Shown here: positions 1 to 11,786 of the stretch, in pieces | Numbering within the stretch: the stretch's first letter is position 1 | Layout of the letters: each line of letters begins with the position of its first letter | The notes under the pieces: generated by a model | What the model was told of the DNA's origin: nothing | Database searches by the model: none | What the model saw: only the letters and a program-made list of their open reading frames with translations | NCBI RefSeq assembly: GCF_000499385.1 | Contig: NW_013655180.1 | Span: 123,526 to 187,525 of the forward strand | DNA length: 64,000 bases | Direction of reading: 5' to 3' | From: Eimeria necatrix | Lineage: Eukaryota; Apicomplexa; Conoidasida; Eucoccidiorida; Eimeriidae | Program-made: the position numbers and the translations under genes

Positions 1-1466
1 TGGCTAGAAGCCAACTGCCCGACGTACTTAGACATAACAACAAGCCCCCTCCGGATGAGGTAGAAAAACAGCTTGAATTGCCCCCAGGTACGCTGTCTTG
101 TCAGTTGGCCAACTACTTGCTTCATCCGGCTGTGGCGGGGCAGCGATCGGGTGTCACCACGTCCAACGCTCCGCAAAACTCTGATAGTTTAAACTTGACA
201 TGGCCAACACCACACGGAACAGGCGGTTGTTGTTATCATCTACATAAGCCCCCACCTCCTCCAAGAGCATTCTCCGTAAGGGCTAAATTCCAGCAATTCT
301 TGCAGCGCTTCTCGACCAAACCTGCGAACGGTCCTATTACCTGCCCTGCAGCTCAGCAGCAAGCCTCTGCTGCAAATGGTCCTCTTCAAAGCCCACGCCA
401 GAGGTGGCTTCCCCCAACTGCTGTGCCGCCTGCACAGTTGCCTGTGCGTAATATGGGCAACAACCCCTTGGTGCGTCTCAACGGTGCCCAACTATTGATG
501 CAGCATGCAGGGCAGTCCGGTAGCGTGGCGTTGCCCCCAACAGGGGTACAGAAGCACCCACAGCAGATACTGCCTTATACTATCGACGGCGGAGCTGTTC
601 AGACTCCCGCTAGATCCCTTCCCATAGTAACCAATACGTCAGGAAGCAGCACAGCTCGTCGAGGGCCTCTGGGACCAGTACCTATTCGTAACCAGTTCCC
701 TGAAAGTTCTACGGGCGCTGCGCAACGCCAGCCTCCGCCGCCTACACAGTTTGAATCGAATTCTGGAGGAAGGGAGAAGTCAAAGTCTATCACAGAGAGG
801 GAAGTAGGAACAGTTCTGCCTGCCCTTGCGTGGGGTGGCGAGGAAGCGATTCCCTCAGAAGAGGACCTCGCGCTTCCTGAGCCCAAATCCCCGTTTTATC
901 CACCCAGAGGCACTGAAGGTGGGAGTAAGTTAGGCCCAGCCTTCCCGCCATGCAGCAGCTGGACTCCCATTGAGCCACCACAGGCAGCGACGTCTGTTCC
1001 ACTTTCAGTCTTCCATGCTGCACTGGCGGCAAGCGGAGCTGCTCACCCGCCTCAAACGGGCAGTATTGGAGACCGGCAAGTATCTTTGCAAGCTCCACTG
1101 CAGCAATCAAGCAACCGCAGCCTCCCTGTGAAGCAGCAACAGCAACAACAGCAACAGCAGTTGCTCGGTCAGTACACAGGGCCGCACCCCTTTGGAGGCA
1201 ATGCTGGAGATAATCGCAGGCAAACTGCACCTCAGAGTGAAGAACCCAGTGCAATACTGCTCAGGGCACCTGAAAATGCCTTCGGGATCTTTGGAGGATC
1301 AACAGCTTCGGCTCCAAATCAGGGTCAAGGTGGCAGGCCCGGCAACGCGGAATATCTCCCGTCAGCAAGGGGCAGCAGAACTCTTCCTGAAGATGCGGGC
1401 TGGACAGAGGCGCCCTACCAAACAGAAAATGATCTCGGTCCTTGGCAGTTTGCAGGGCTGATGTAA
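1..1466 (+). CDS. Pro/Gln/Ser-rich protein, 3' part (5' end outside window)
   Basis: The frame is open from the left edge to the TAA at 1464-1466, so the gene begins upstream of the window. No in-frame ATG near the edge is a convincing start. About 487 residues are visible. They are rich in Pro, Gln, Ser and Gly and mostly low complexity, with a polyglutamine tract encoded around 1133-1160 (CAG/CAA mixed). I see no signal peptide, membrane segment or catalytic motif in this part and do not recognise a family. The composition resembles the zinc-knuckle protein encoded at 5697-6938, but no alignable motif is shared. The uninterrupted 1.4 kb frame is the main evidence that it codes; an intron near the end cannot be excluded. 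Confidence 0.6.
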   Translation, partial: ARSQLPDVLRHNNKPPPDEVEKQLELPPGTLSCQLANYLLHPAVAGQRSGVTTSNAPQNSDSLNLTWPTPHGTGGCCYHLHKPPPPPRAFSVRAKFQQFLQRFSTKPANGPITCPAAQQQASAANGPLQSPRQRWLPPTAVPPAQLPVRNMGNNPLVRLNGAQLLMQHAGQSGSVALPPTGVQKHPQQILPYTIDGGAVQTPARSLPIVTNTSGSSTARRGPLGPVPIRNQFPESSTGAAQRQPPPPTQFESNSGGREKSKSITEREVGTVLPALAWGGEEAIPSEEDLALPEPKSPFYPPRGTEGGSKLGPAFPPCSSWTPIEPPQAATSVPLSVFHAALAASGAAHPPQTGSIGDRQVSLQAPLQQSSNRSLPVKQQQQQQQQQLLGQYTGPHPFGGNAGDNRRQTAPQSEEPSAILLRAPENAFGIFGGSTASAPNQGQGGRPGNAEYLPSARGSRTLPEDAGWTEAPYQTENDLGPWQFAGLM

Positions 1467-2646
1467 AACTGGGATATGAAACGTTTGGGCGCTGCTGTGC
1501 GTGGACCCGAAACACACGAGCCAACCATGCTAGCCTCGTTTAGTATGAGTGTAACAGTTCTTTAATGGCTCGCCCGATATTTGCATCCAGTCACACTGGT
1601 AGGCAGAGGCTAACATGCTTACCGGATGGTTCAATGGCGAGGCCAAAATCAACTGCTCCTAATCAACCCCAGAACGGTTCGGGGGTTCTGAAGTATTTTC
1701 CCCTCTTCGTTCCATAACAAGAATTAGTTTTGGAGCCTCCATGGCTACTTGAAGTAGGAAACGCATTGATGGGCTATCTCATTTAAGCGCCAGCGGTCTC
1801 TCCATTCTCCGCGCTGCAGGAGCACTAGAAAAAAATGGTACAGCTAGAAAAGACACCAAAGTAATAAAAATCATAACAGTACAATATTGGTTGGTGAATA
1901 TGTATTCATTACTGCAGCACCCTGTCTGAAGAATCAGCGTGAGCACAGCAGTTAGCGAAAAAGAACAGAAGGGGGCTGACAGCGGAAAAATGTACTTATT
2001 AATTAGGGCAAAATACCAAAAAGAGATGTAGAGTCGAAATCTTCCAAAAATATAAGATGGAGGGGACGGGTTGTCGTCCGAAAATCGAGAAGCTTCATTA
2101 TGACATCGCGTGTGTTGCGCCCATGTTTGATATACTACGAACTATCTGTGCACTCTACTCCGAGGAGAGTAATCATCCACCGAAATAAAGATTCTACCGA
2201 AAAGAATTCTTTAAAGCATCCTGCAGCATTATGCAAGTGAATGGTTTCGCCGTTTGCTTCAGATTTTGAGACCTTTCGGGTAAGTGACCTCGTGGGGCCA
2301 GATCAAGCACGCAGTACTGACCTGTTACGGAACAGCACAAAGGCCTTTCAGTGTCTTCTTTTAAATAATTCGGGATAAGGACATAAAATACTGGTTCGAT
2401 CTGAACTCAATTTTTCTAAAGATGAGCAGTACGGCGCTGCTTTTTAGCGCGGTGGTCAGCCCTGTCGTAGTATCTCCTGCTGCCCTTAGTTCATGTCTTT
2501 TGGTCCCTCTTCAGCGCTGATCACTGCATTTTTCTTTGTGATGCATTCTCGCTTGCCTTTTAGCCTCTGCTGTTTAGTGCATTTGGCACCGTAAGTCCAA
2601 GGCACCAAGTTTTCCGTTTTCGTGTTGAACCGCATTATTGATCAAA
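1467..2646. other. Intergenic, no gene seen
   Basis: This stretch separates two plus-strand genes. It has only short frames on both strands and no repeat or RNA gene that I can recognise. The last few hundred bases should hold the promoter and 5' UTR of the MORN gene, but I see no diagnostic motif. Confidence 0.5.
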
Positions 2647-3896
2647 ATGGACGGAGAGAGTGATGAGCTTGGGACTCCAAAATTTGAGTTCATTACACCA
2701 GAAGGAAGGCAACACAGTAGCAGGGGCTATACAGGCCCCGGAATTGCGACCTACCTTGTCGATGAGGAGGGAACTACTGAAACTTTTGCAGGCGAATATG
2801 TCGGCGGCATCAGGCATGGGGAAGGCAAGACCTACTGCGCAAAAATAAGCTAAAGCAGTACAAATATGAGGGGGCAACCGTTTCTTAGGTCCAATGAATA
2901 AGCATTGCACAAGTGAGTGCCTCATATATGCGTGTCTTATGTGCGTTTACATATATGCTCTTATTATGTGCTTTAGGCGAGTATCAGTTTGCAGATGGCT
3001 CACAATTCAGGGGTACCTACGAAAACAACAAAAAGAATGGGCTGGGCAACGCAACATATGTTAAGAGAGAACTTACTGAGGAAGGAGGTAATTCCGGTCT
3101 CAGCAGGCAGTTGACAATCTAACAACTTCACGAGCCATTTGACGATGCATGGATCCCCGTTTGGGCCTAGCCACTGATCTTTCGCACAGCTGCTCGCACC
3201 TGAGGCTAGCATATTCGTCAGAATAGCTCTAAAATGAAGAAATTTCGCGAAATTGACACGCCTGGGAGTATCTCAACTAACGAAAATTTTACTTTTACAG
3301 GAGAGGCCCACATAATTGGTGAATTGAGATACTTGGGGCACTTTGTAGGCGGACAACGGCAATCCTATGGCTGCATGACATATCCAAACGGTGATGTGTA
3401 CAAAGGTACTAGTGTAGTCTGCCTGCTGCCTCATGATTTGCCCCCATGATAGCTTTGCCTGTAAAAGCTTTTTCCAGAAAACGATGCCTACTGTGAAAGG
3501 CAGTTGGCTGAGCGTCTGGAAGCGAAGAAAAATAAGCAGGCTCTGTCCAGCAAATTTTAGGAGTGAACGAAGACAAACGTTGTCTGTCTGGTTGATTCTT
3601 CTGGTGAATTTGCTGCGCTGGATGCTTTGCCAACTGTACAAACAGGTGAGTGGCTCGGTGGTCAAAAGCACGGCGAGGGGTCTTATCACTTTCGGTCTGA
3701 CGGATCCATACTTTCTGGCCTGTGGGTTGCGGGATTCTTAAAGAGAGGACGTTGGATCCTCCCCACCGGTGCAGTTTACGTAGGAGAGTTTGAGCTGAAT
3801 AAGCCTAATGGGCAGGGCTCCTGGATACTACCTAATGGCAGTCAGGTGCTTGTGGAGTATATCCAACATGTGGGTGAAGAAGCTTCCGTCGAATGA
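2647..3896 (+). CDS. MORN-repeat protein, four exons
   Basis: Exons are 2647-2824, 2977-3087, 3301-3405 and 3646-3896, which join in frame to 214 residues ending at TGA 3894-3896. The product is almost entirely MORN repeats. Examples are FAGEYVGGIRHGEG, FRGTYENNKKNGLG, YLGHFVGGQRQSYG, LGGQKHGEGSYHF and YVGEFELNKPNGQG. MORN proteins are scaffolds for membranes and cytoskeleton; in apicomplexans they occur in the basal complex, division machinery and flagella. Intron 1 has a GC donor (GCAAGA at 2825) and splits the first MORN unit. Reading through instead meets a stop at once, while the GC-AG splice restores the consensus GEGEYQFADGSQFRG. The other introns are GT-AG. The ATG at 2647 is the likely start; another lies in frame at 2638 region only as a non-ATG codon. 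The exact cell role is not predictable. Confidence 0.8.
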
Positions 3897-4977
3897 CTCT
3901 CCAGATAAAGCCACTGCAGCCTGCGCCCTTTTGTGTGCCCGAGACTTTGGACTGTACACGTAACCAGTAATTAATAAGCCTTGTCAGTCTTTCGTATTCT
4001 TATAGACTCTTGAAACTACTTGCGGCTCCCTATGCAGAGAAGAGAGATATCCAACCAAGGGACAATTGAAGAAAATGCAACAGAAGAAGAAGAAGATAAC
4101 CCAAAATACGAAATAGAACGCATGAGCATGCGATGCATATGCAGTGTTAGTACACGAGAGTAGGCTACTCATCGCAAAACTTCTTCATCGCCTCATGCGA
4201 TTACTCAAACGCCGGGCTTTGAATACCACGGGTGCTATATAAGCGCAACTAGCAAGCGCAGAGTCGAGGTAGTGCCTCCAGCATGGAACACCGACACTCG
4301 CGCCAACGACTTTACCGAGCGTCTATGACTGACTACATTTAAAACTATATTTTCTTACTCGAATCTAAGACTAAGGCTGAAACTGAGCATTAAACAGAGC
4401 ATTGCTGCCTGCTGCCTGCACTTCATCATTTGAAGACATGTTAAATGGAGGAAGGCAGCTGCGAGACAACGAGGATGCAGCTAACCGGCGGCAGGCGTGG
4501 ATAAGCTAGCAGCATTGTAGTTTCTGAAGGTCATTGTACCAGGCATTAGTGATGCGGACAGAGAGCAGGAGGTGCTACTTAGCATAAATAAGTACGCAGA
4601 GCTCAGACTATAGATACAGACTGCGCAAAATCTACACAATAGAGGAAAGTGCAGTAAAGGACTAGAAATGTTATAAAATTAATTTGACTTATTCACAACA
4701 AGCATTAGCCGCCGTTGCGTTGCCAGCAAAGGAGGGAAAAAAATATTCCTGCTCCTGCATAGCTCAATACCGCCCAAGAGGGCAAAGGTACAAAGTTTCT
4801 CCTTGAATAAGCGGAAAGCTCCGTTGATACCAAATCAACCCAGGCAGTCCTGCCATGCTGCTAACAGCCTTAAAAGGCTTTTCTGTGGGGCTACTCGTGC
4901 TGCGGTGCTGCATAATCAGCATGCCCACAAGTCCTGATGGGGCAGTGAGTGTAACAGTGTAGTTGGAAACACTGTAG
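3897..4977. other. Intergenic, no gene seen
   Basis: Downstream of the MORN gene. AT-leaning sequence with only short frames, one being an AT-rich run of Phe codons on the minus strand near 4090. No repeat, RNA gene or conserved motif was recognised. Confidence 0.45.
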
Positions 4978-5262
4978 ATGGTGAAGCTGCGCTTAGCACG
5001 TCTTGTTGTCGCAACTTTACTGGAAGCACTAGCTGCGGGCTCAACAAGCAGTGCTCAACAAAATTTTGAACGATACATGGCAAGAGCTTTGTCCCCATTG
5101 TGGGAGACACCAGAGATTGTCCTGGATAGCTATGTAGGATGGCGAAGGCAGAAGCATCAAGTTCCGGCAAAGCCGAAAAATAATGTCCCCAAAGGGTTGA
5201 GAGACACTGAATTTCTGCCTGAGATTTTGCATGGTTTTAAGAAGCGTCAAAATGCAACATGA
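4978..5262 (+). CDS. Possible small protein or single exon, unknown
   Basis: A 94-residue frame opens with ATG right after an acceptor-like TGTAG, so it may be a complete short gene or an internal exon. The N-terminus, MVKLRLARLVVATLLEAL, is basic then hydrophobic and could be a signal peptide or mitochondrial presequence. The rest is basic, with the run GWRRQKHQVPAKPKNN. I recognise no family. The next 300 bases contain further short frames rich in Lys, Arg and Gln that might be later exons. Chance occurrence is quite possible. Confidence 0.3.
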   Translation: MVKLRLARLVVATLLEALAAGSTSSAQQNFERYMARALSPLWETPEIVLDSYVGWRRQKHQVPAKPKNNVPKGLRDTEFLPEILHGFKKRQNAT

Positions 5263-5696
5263 AGGAACTGGCTAGCGAGAGGCGTAAACGCAGAGAGACT
5301 CTTTTACAGCTTGGAGTATAGCTTGAAGGGGAGCGATAACAAATTGATGAGGAGCTACGAAACACGGCGATGATGCCAAAGAACTTCTTCCTGTAAGCTG
5401 CCCTTTACTTCTTTCAATGCCTATAGTAAAAAACGTAAGTGAAGGGAAACCGATTTTTCGGGATATCCAGAATGCTGAGAAACACTCTCTTGCGAGTGCT
5501 CAGCGTGCGCAACACCTTCAGTAGAAGCTCGCGCAGCTAGTGAGTCAAAAAGGGAGGCTAATAAATATTAATTGAGTTCCGCCTTTTGAACTGAAGCATA
5601 GGGACATGAAGCAAAGGACAATACGGATGCTGGCTGTACAGATGCTGCAGTCCTGTTCTCCGTAGGGGTACTACTGGGCTTTGCAGCCCTGGTGCA

Positions 5697-6938
5697 TCAA
5701 GATTTGGAGCGTGTCTGGCGAAGCCCCTGCCCTGAAGGGCACTCGCTAGCTTCATGACCTCTCTTCCGGCATCGATAACAAGTACGTCTGAGGGCTAATA
5801 ATGCCCGATCATGGTGCGGGTGCTGTTGCTGATGCTGCTGAGGTGGGTAGTAGTAGTGCGTGGCAAAGGGAAAAGGTGGCGGACCCCCCAAGGCTCCCTG
5901 AGATGCCATGCCTTCAGATCGAGGCCTTCCCCGGAGCCTCTGGCGTATTTGATGAGCTTCGGGTGGTAACCAGTGATCCCGTTCCCTAGGTGGCGGTGCC
6001 GCTGGCAGTGGAGGGTAGACGTAAGACGACGAGCTGGGCCTCCCTGATTGCCCATTTGCATGATTCAGCCCTTTGTGTGACATGGAAGGGGGCAAAAGAA
6101 ATGGCACATTACTGGATGCCCCTAAATAGGTTTCAGATGGAGGTGAGAGGGGCGCATTCGCAGTGATCCCGGACACTGGCTCAGGTGGCTGTACGAACGA
6201 TGTCCCAGTTAGTGCTGCAGATGAGCTATTGCTGTTGTCACTGTAGCAACTGGTGGTCGCATAAGGATCAGGAATGCTTGAAAAAGCGTACGGATCTTCT
6301 AGGGGTAGGCGGAGGCTCAATGTAATGTCGCTATCGGGGCTGCTGTTTCGTTCTTGCGTCTGGCCGCCGGACACTTGCGTCGAGGTGAACAGATTCTGCC
6401 ATTTCCCGGCTGTGTGGCTCGAGAATATTTTGTTTTTCCTCCATGGGGGTGTAGGTGGTCTTTTGCTCTCCTCTGCTGCTTTGGGCCCTTCCAAACTATT
6501 GGGAGGGTCGGCAGGAGGAAGCGGGATAGCCACTTGGGGGGTGTTTTGGACGCAGCACATTTGCACTGCGGGTCCAGTAGAAGGAATGAAATTTCGGCTG
6601 GACAAGTTGTGCGATTGGTCGTCAGGAGGAGGTGGTGGTGGTGGGGGTGGGACTATCAGAGCACCACGCTGATATGCCCATGAGCTGCGGTCCAGATGCT
6701 CCGTGTCACTTGCATCGCTGCATATTGGACTCATGTCTCTGCTACAAACGGCCCTCGTATTTCGACCAGTACAGTGTGAAGGTGCTTTCCAGGGTTTTGT
6801 TTGCCCCCAGTCTGCATTATGCGCCACCGTGGCTACCCCGAGTGAGGATATTGATCTGGATCCGTGGCAGACCTCTCCAACTGGGGAGCTCTTCGCAGAT
6901 GTAGTAGCACGGAAGTTCCGGCTGCCAGAACCCCACAT
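5697..6938 (-). CDS. Proline-rich protein with C-terminal CCHC zinc knuckle
   Basis: One 413-codon frame runs from ATG at 6938 to TGA at 5697. A run of nine prolines lies at residues 97-105, followed by long Pro/Ser-rich stretches with YPPLPAAPPP-type motifs. A His/Gln patch precedes a C-terminal zinc knuckle of spacing C-x2-C-x4-H-x4-C (C387, C390, H395, C400; CYRCRKRGHEASEC). Knuckles of this type bind single-stranded RNA or DNA and are common in RNA-processing proteins. The Pro-rich part could bind WW, SH3-like or EVH1 domains or profilin. No KH, RRM or helicase domain is visible, though more could lie in upstream exons. It faces away from the MORN gene. The molecular role is inferred from the knuckle only. 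Confidence 0.75.
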   Translation of the reverse strand: MWGSGSRNFRATTSAKSSPVGEVCHGSRSISSLGVATVAHNADWGQTKPWKAPSHCTGRNTRAVCSRDMSPICSDASDTEHLDRSSWAYQRGALIVPPPPPPPPPDDQSHNLSSRNFIPSTGPAVQMCCVQNTPQVAIPLPPADPPNSLEGPKAAEESKRPPTPPWRKNKIFSSHTAGKWQNLFTSTQVSGGQTQERNSSPDSDITLSLRLPLEDPYAFSSIPDPYATTSCYSDNSNSSSAALTGTSFVQPPEPVSGITANAPLSPPSETYLGASSNVPFLLPPSMSHKGLNHANGQSGRPSSSSYVYPPLPAAPPPRERDHWLPPEAHQIRQRLRGRPRSEGMASQGALGGPPPFPFATHYYYPPQQHQQQHPHHDRALLALRRTCYRCRKRGHEASECPSGQGLRQTRSKS

Positions 6939-8252
6939 CCTTGACGCATACGAGGAGGCTGTGTGCTGGGAATGGCACTATTAGTCATGTCCGGGAGGAC
7001 ATCAGTCTTCACCAGTTGCCACTCGCGCCACTAGTGCAGTGACTAGTCGATCTCCCAGAAGAAGGCCCCTTATAAAGCCCCACACTCAATTTATGGGGTT
7101 TGAAGGGAGAGAGGAAAATTCAGGGCTTCTTAGGGACTCGCGGAACAGTTGGCGATCGCCGGGAAAGGAGGGGAGGGAGGGGTAAGGCCACTGGGCAACC
7201 TCAGGCCTGAAGCAGAGGCAAGAAAGTAGGAAAAACAAGCGACTCGACCTTTTCACTGAGGTCAAATGCGAGATAACAAGGGAGAAAGACAAGAAGCAGG
7301 AGATAAGTTCCTTCTGAAATCAACGACTTCATTAGGTGCGCGGTTGCCCGAGTCTGTGCCCAGTCCAGTGCTGTTATGTAGCCACTGAGGTTTACAACTG
7401 TTTTTTAGAAGCGAACGAAGCATAAGAATATATAATATAGAGTGGTATGCTTTACAGAGCTAGTGGTGGGCTGGTGACAGGTGTTTCATTGGAGATCTGC
7501 CGGCTTCGCGTAAGGTCCTCTGGTCCCCTCTACGAGACAGCTTGCATCAAGAAAATTCAGGGAAATATCCTGGACATTTCTTTACTTTCATCCTGTATAA
7601 TGCAACATATGCTTACTTAGACAGGGGGAGGCGACCAATTTAGCTGTGATGTTATATTTTGGGCAGATCCTGCACCAGTGCAGTGACCTTGCTGGACCCT
7701 GGGACTTCTGACCCACGCTCGCAGGAAACATCTACTTGTCCCCCTACGCAGCTGCAATCGAATGTAACTCCTAAAATGCGAAATCTCGGATTGTTGTGTA
7801 GTTATTGGAAAATTTCTGCATTTTTTGGCTCTGCAATGCTGTTACTCACATGCTTTTTCAGCAAGGCAGTAGAAGATAATCCAATGCTGCCTACAGACGG
7901 GTATTCCTCTTGAATATGCTCCCGCATGAGTCGTCAGACCAGGGAAAGACCAAAACCATCCTAAACGAGGCATTGAATTCGACATCGAAATCAAGATGCT
8001 GGACTGGTTTCGATTTTGCCTCATTGGACAAGCCAAGGGAAACTGCAGCTTTGCCGCAAGACCAAGGTGCTACTGCTGCTAGGCTACCCACGAGGTGGAG
8101 CCGTTTGGCGTACCCGCTCACGCAAACGTCCTAAAAGGCTGCCTGGTTTAATGGGCGTGCTCGGAAGCTGAGCGAATGCCCGGAAATTCTATCTTTTCTT
8201 TAGTTATTACGAGTGTTAGCTAGAGCAAGGAATCAACATTGCAAGTGGCACA
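6939..8252. other. Mostly intergenic, possible upstream exons
   Basis: Separates two divergent genes. Short plus-strand frames at 7659-7913 and 7910-8134 are open and rich in Ser, Thr and Pro like the gene that follows, so they may be its 5' exons, but I found no donor and acceptor pair that joins them cleanly. Nothing else recognisable. Confidence 0.4.
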
Positions 8253-10662
8253 ATGCAGGACACTTCTGCCTTCATTTCATTAGATGGCATAGGGGATGCG
8301 GCTGATCTGAATTCACTAGCTTCCATTGCTCTTCTTGGGGCGGATGCTCCATTCGTCTCAACCTCAGAAAATCGGCCACAAGGAACTCCTGGAGAAGTGA
8401 GCTCAAAAGTAGATGAATGCGATAAATACCGAAATACAAATGCTCCAAATTTCCACCTGGGCTGTTCCACTAGACAACCCTTGGTGTCTCCGCTGGGGTT
8501 TTCTGGCAGCAAACTTCTGGGGTCATCTGCTTCGCCTGCACAGACGAACTTAGACTGTGCGCTATCTGCAGCTGGAGCGGGCAATTCCCCAAACAGACCT
8601 ATCTCTCCCAGCCTGGGACATCAAGCAGAGCTTTGCAAGAATACCTTGGAAGCGCAACACTTTATCCCCGTTACGTGCACCGGCAACAACTGCGGGGCTG
8701 CTTGTTCTAATTTTTGTAGCGTAGAGGTGCACAGCGAAAAAGGATCCTCCTGGGGAGTCATTGAAGAACAGCAACAACGGCTAGAGTGTTTGCAACAAGC
8801 CATAAACTACTGTGAAGAAAGAAGCAGCATGGGACGCACCCTCCGGTCTCGTGAGGCCGCCGTTCGCGCTCGGTTACTACATGAAAGATTGGAGCAACAA
8901 ATGCACATGCAGAAACAGAGGCAACAAAGAAACAACGATTTAATCAATGAAGCTGTAGGGTTTTCTCTCGAAAAAACAGTCGATCCACACCGTCCTGCAG
9001 CTGAGCGTCTCACTGTCTGTCTGACTGCTTTACGCAAGCACATGCAGAGGTCGCTGTCTCCTTCAACTTTCGCCACCGTCTCTACAAGTAAGCTGACAAG
9101 AAAAAACGTTTCGCTGAACTCTTATGATCATAAGGCTGTTGCGTGAAAGCCAATTCCGTACCGACAGTAGCACGCTGCAAGCATGCTGTTGTGCTGTGCA
9201 GCTAGCCTGATGGGGTTTTTCCCAATTAAGCTGTGTTCCGTGTTATGCAGCTCCAGGACTAGGTGGGACGTGGCCTTTGCCCTGCGTACTGTCTTCGCAG
9301 AAGAAATATGAGGAACAGCATGCTGAGGAACATGGCTGCAATTTGCGAAGTACCACCACTAATCCGGCAGGGTTATACGCTAGGGAAGAGAAGCTCAAGA
9401 GAAAGCAACCTGAGGCGAAGAGCAAGGGGTCCAACTGTCTTGCTGCTGTGTTGTACAAAGGGCCAGAAGATGCTTCTGCTGGGCGCGAACTTGTACAGAC
9501 ACGAGCAACACTCCTGCTTCAACAGGAGCAGGGCGACAGTAACTCCTTGCAGCAGCTACTTTCCCTTGAAGGAGAAGTACGCGGACGCATGGCGACGCTG
9601 GGCGAAGAAGGATGCTGCGTACCAATTGGAACAGGAGATATCTGTGGAGAACGTACAGAGCACAAGGAACAACGCAGTGCACACACACCCATACCAGAGG
9701 AGACGTCAGAGGTCCACAGAAAGTGGACGCTTCCTCAGTCCCCACCGCAGCGCCTGATTGCTCATTCGCAATTATGCTGTAGCAGCAGCTTAATAACACA
9801 CAAAGAAGGCCAGTCAAAGGGAACCGAAGCTGCAGCAACTTCCAAGGATCTTGTAAGCAACGAACCACAGACAACCTTTGGAGAACAGCAGTGGCATAAT
9901 CTTGCTCGCCAGGTGTTTCTGCTGCAACAAATGCTCTTGCAGAGGGATTCACATGGAAGACAGATATCGCGCAAAAAGCATAGTTGCCGGCGGCATATTT
10001 GCACAAAAGCATCTCCAAAGGCTTGCCTTACAGCGACAGATGCAGTTGGTAGCTGCCGTAGAGTTCATCCTGAAGCGGCACAAATGGAAACAAACTCCCC
10101 GCCAACAAGCGCAGCAAATAATGCAGTTTCAATGGAACCGAACATGAAAAACGTGGATATAGATATGGAGCCAGATGCACAGGCTGCGGCGACTACAAAA
10201 CTACGTTCTGGCGTTGAATGCACGCTTGATAAGCAGCGGCAGCAGCTAAATAAGCAGAAGATGCAAAAAGAGCAGTGCGAGCGGGAGAATTCAAAGCCGA
10301 GTGCTGCCAACAATGAGTTTTGCCACGAGGTTCTGGAAAGCAGCACTCTGCAGTCATTTTCCAATTTGCGGTCTCATGATTTGTCAAGCACTGCAAATGC
10401 TCTCGGCAGCGTGTGCAACAATGGCAGCAAAAGTAGTTGCCGGGGTTCAGACGCTGTGCACCAAGTGCGCAGCAGGGCGGGGACACCCGTGGCATCCGTC
10501 AACCCGCCACTCCGACAAGACCGCATGGTTACCAGGGCTGCACAAACATCAACTGTGGCACAGCTCTTTAGGAATGCAGAACAAACAGCATCCACCACCA
10601 ATGGCAAAAGTAACGCCTCTGGGGACTTCTTTGGGACTTCCGCTCTCAAGACTACCTACTAG
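8253..10662 (+). CDS. Ser/Gln-rich protein of unknown function, two exons
   Basis: Two long frames, 8253-9087 and 9251-10662, join through a GT-AG intron (donor GTAAGC at 9088, acceptor ATGCAG ending 9250) to 748 residues; the splice keeps frame with no stop. The C-terminal part of exon 1 and the start of exon 2 are rich in Gln, Arg and Glu and look helical or coiled (for example EEQQQRLECLQQA). The rest is Ser/Thr/Asn-rich and low in complexity. There is no signal peptide, membrane helix or recognised domain. An alternative frame at 9263-9757 also reads as a charged helix, so the acceptor could differ. I do not recognise a family. Confidence 0.6.
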
Positions 10663-10712
10663 CAAGCTGTGATCACTCACGTCTCAAGGCCAGCTACTAG
10701 CAAGCTGTGATC
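10656..10712. repeat. 19-bp direct repeat, two copies
   Basis: The sequence CTACTAGCAAGCTGTGATC occurs at 10656-10674 and again at 10694-10712, a period of 38. The stop codon of the preceding gene lies inside the first copy, so the duplication forms the start of its 3' UTR. Confidence 0.85.
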
Positions 10713-11786
10713 GTAACGGGCAACGTGAAGGACCCGCTTGCTTTCGAATTCTCCCGGTGTCTCAGGAAGTCTAACGCACCATTTAAATTGAAAGGAGGAA
10801 TTTCTAAGGAGGCACGACAATTTCGAGGAGAGAGCCGGACCAGCGCATCAGCTAGACGCTGACAGTAATGCTCAGAAAAAGATATTAAGCAGGAAAAGCG
10901 ATGACAGGACATTTCAGCCAAAAAGTACACCCTACAGACCTTGGTGCCTTCGCAACTGCCAAGGAGATTGCCAAGCTACTTTCAGGCCTGTGATGACCAA
11001 TGTAAAATAACTGTGGATTTTCGTGGTTGCCAAAGCTGTGAATTTTCATTCTTTGCTTACGACGTTGTCTAAAGCTGCTTTGCCAATGTGACTACGTGGA
11101 AGAAATCAGCCTAAAGACGGTCAGAAGCAAGCCCGCGGAGCTGCAAACGATTCATTTCACTTTAAAGCGCCTTTCAAATCTGTTGCGAAAAGCCCGAATA
11201 CATTCCCTGCTGGGCTGACTGTGTCTGGGTCCGTAGAAAAAGTTCGTAACGTATAACTTCAGGAGTCGACACTGCATAGGCTTTGTCGGCATCGGGAAGG
11301 GCTGCAGCCGAACGGACGATACGTACTGTGGGAGGCCTGCTAAAGGCCCAGAGAGCCAGTTGGTAAAGAGCATGCTGTTTGATTTCAACATCCTCTTGGA
11401 GAGCATGCTGGAAGTAAACTGCTTACACGTGCTGTTGCACTCAGGACAACTGCATCGCCGCAGCAAGCTTGAAGAAGTTCTTGCTGTGGCGCCAGCAGCT
11501 ACTAAAAATGAACGCCACCTACTTGCTTCTACCTGGACAGTAGTTCGCACTTGTTGTGCGAAGCAATAACAATACATGGGTCCTTCGGTAAACTGGAAAA
11601 CTATCCTCGCGATGCCACGTGAGCCACATTGATGGCCTGGAGAAGCTTTGTTACCTATTCAGGCAGAGGGAACATCACAAAAAACGTTAGAGCCTTCCAA
11701 TGCAGAGTTAGTAATTTTAGATCCTGATTTTTGTGCTGTGCACTACTCGGACTGACTATGCTGCTTCCCGCACCTTGAGACGCTGC
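10713..11786. other. Intergenic or terminal exon region of the giant gene
   Basis: 10713-11150 holds nothing I can recognise. On the minus strand 11152-11577 is open and begins after an acceptor-like CAG (ending near 11530). It could be a last exon of the giant gene, whose exon ending near 11834 has a good donor (CAG|GTGCGT). Its composition is unlike the coiled-coil exons before it, so the true 3' end is unsettled. Confidence 0.35.

Noticed and set aside
9395..10018. Minus-strand frame of 207 codons
   Set aside because: It lies opposite the long Ser/Gln-rich plus-strand exon, which has a consistent two-exon model.
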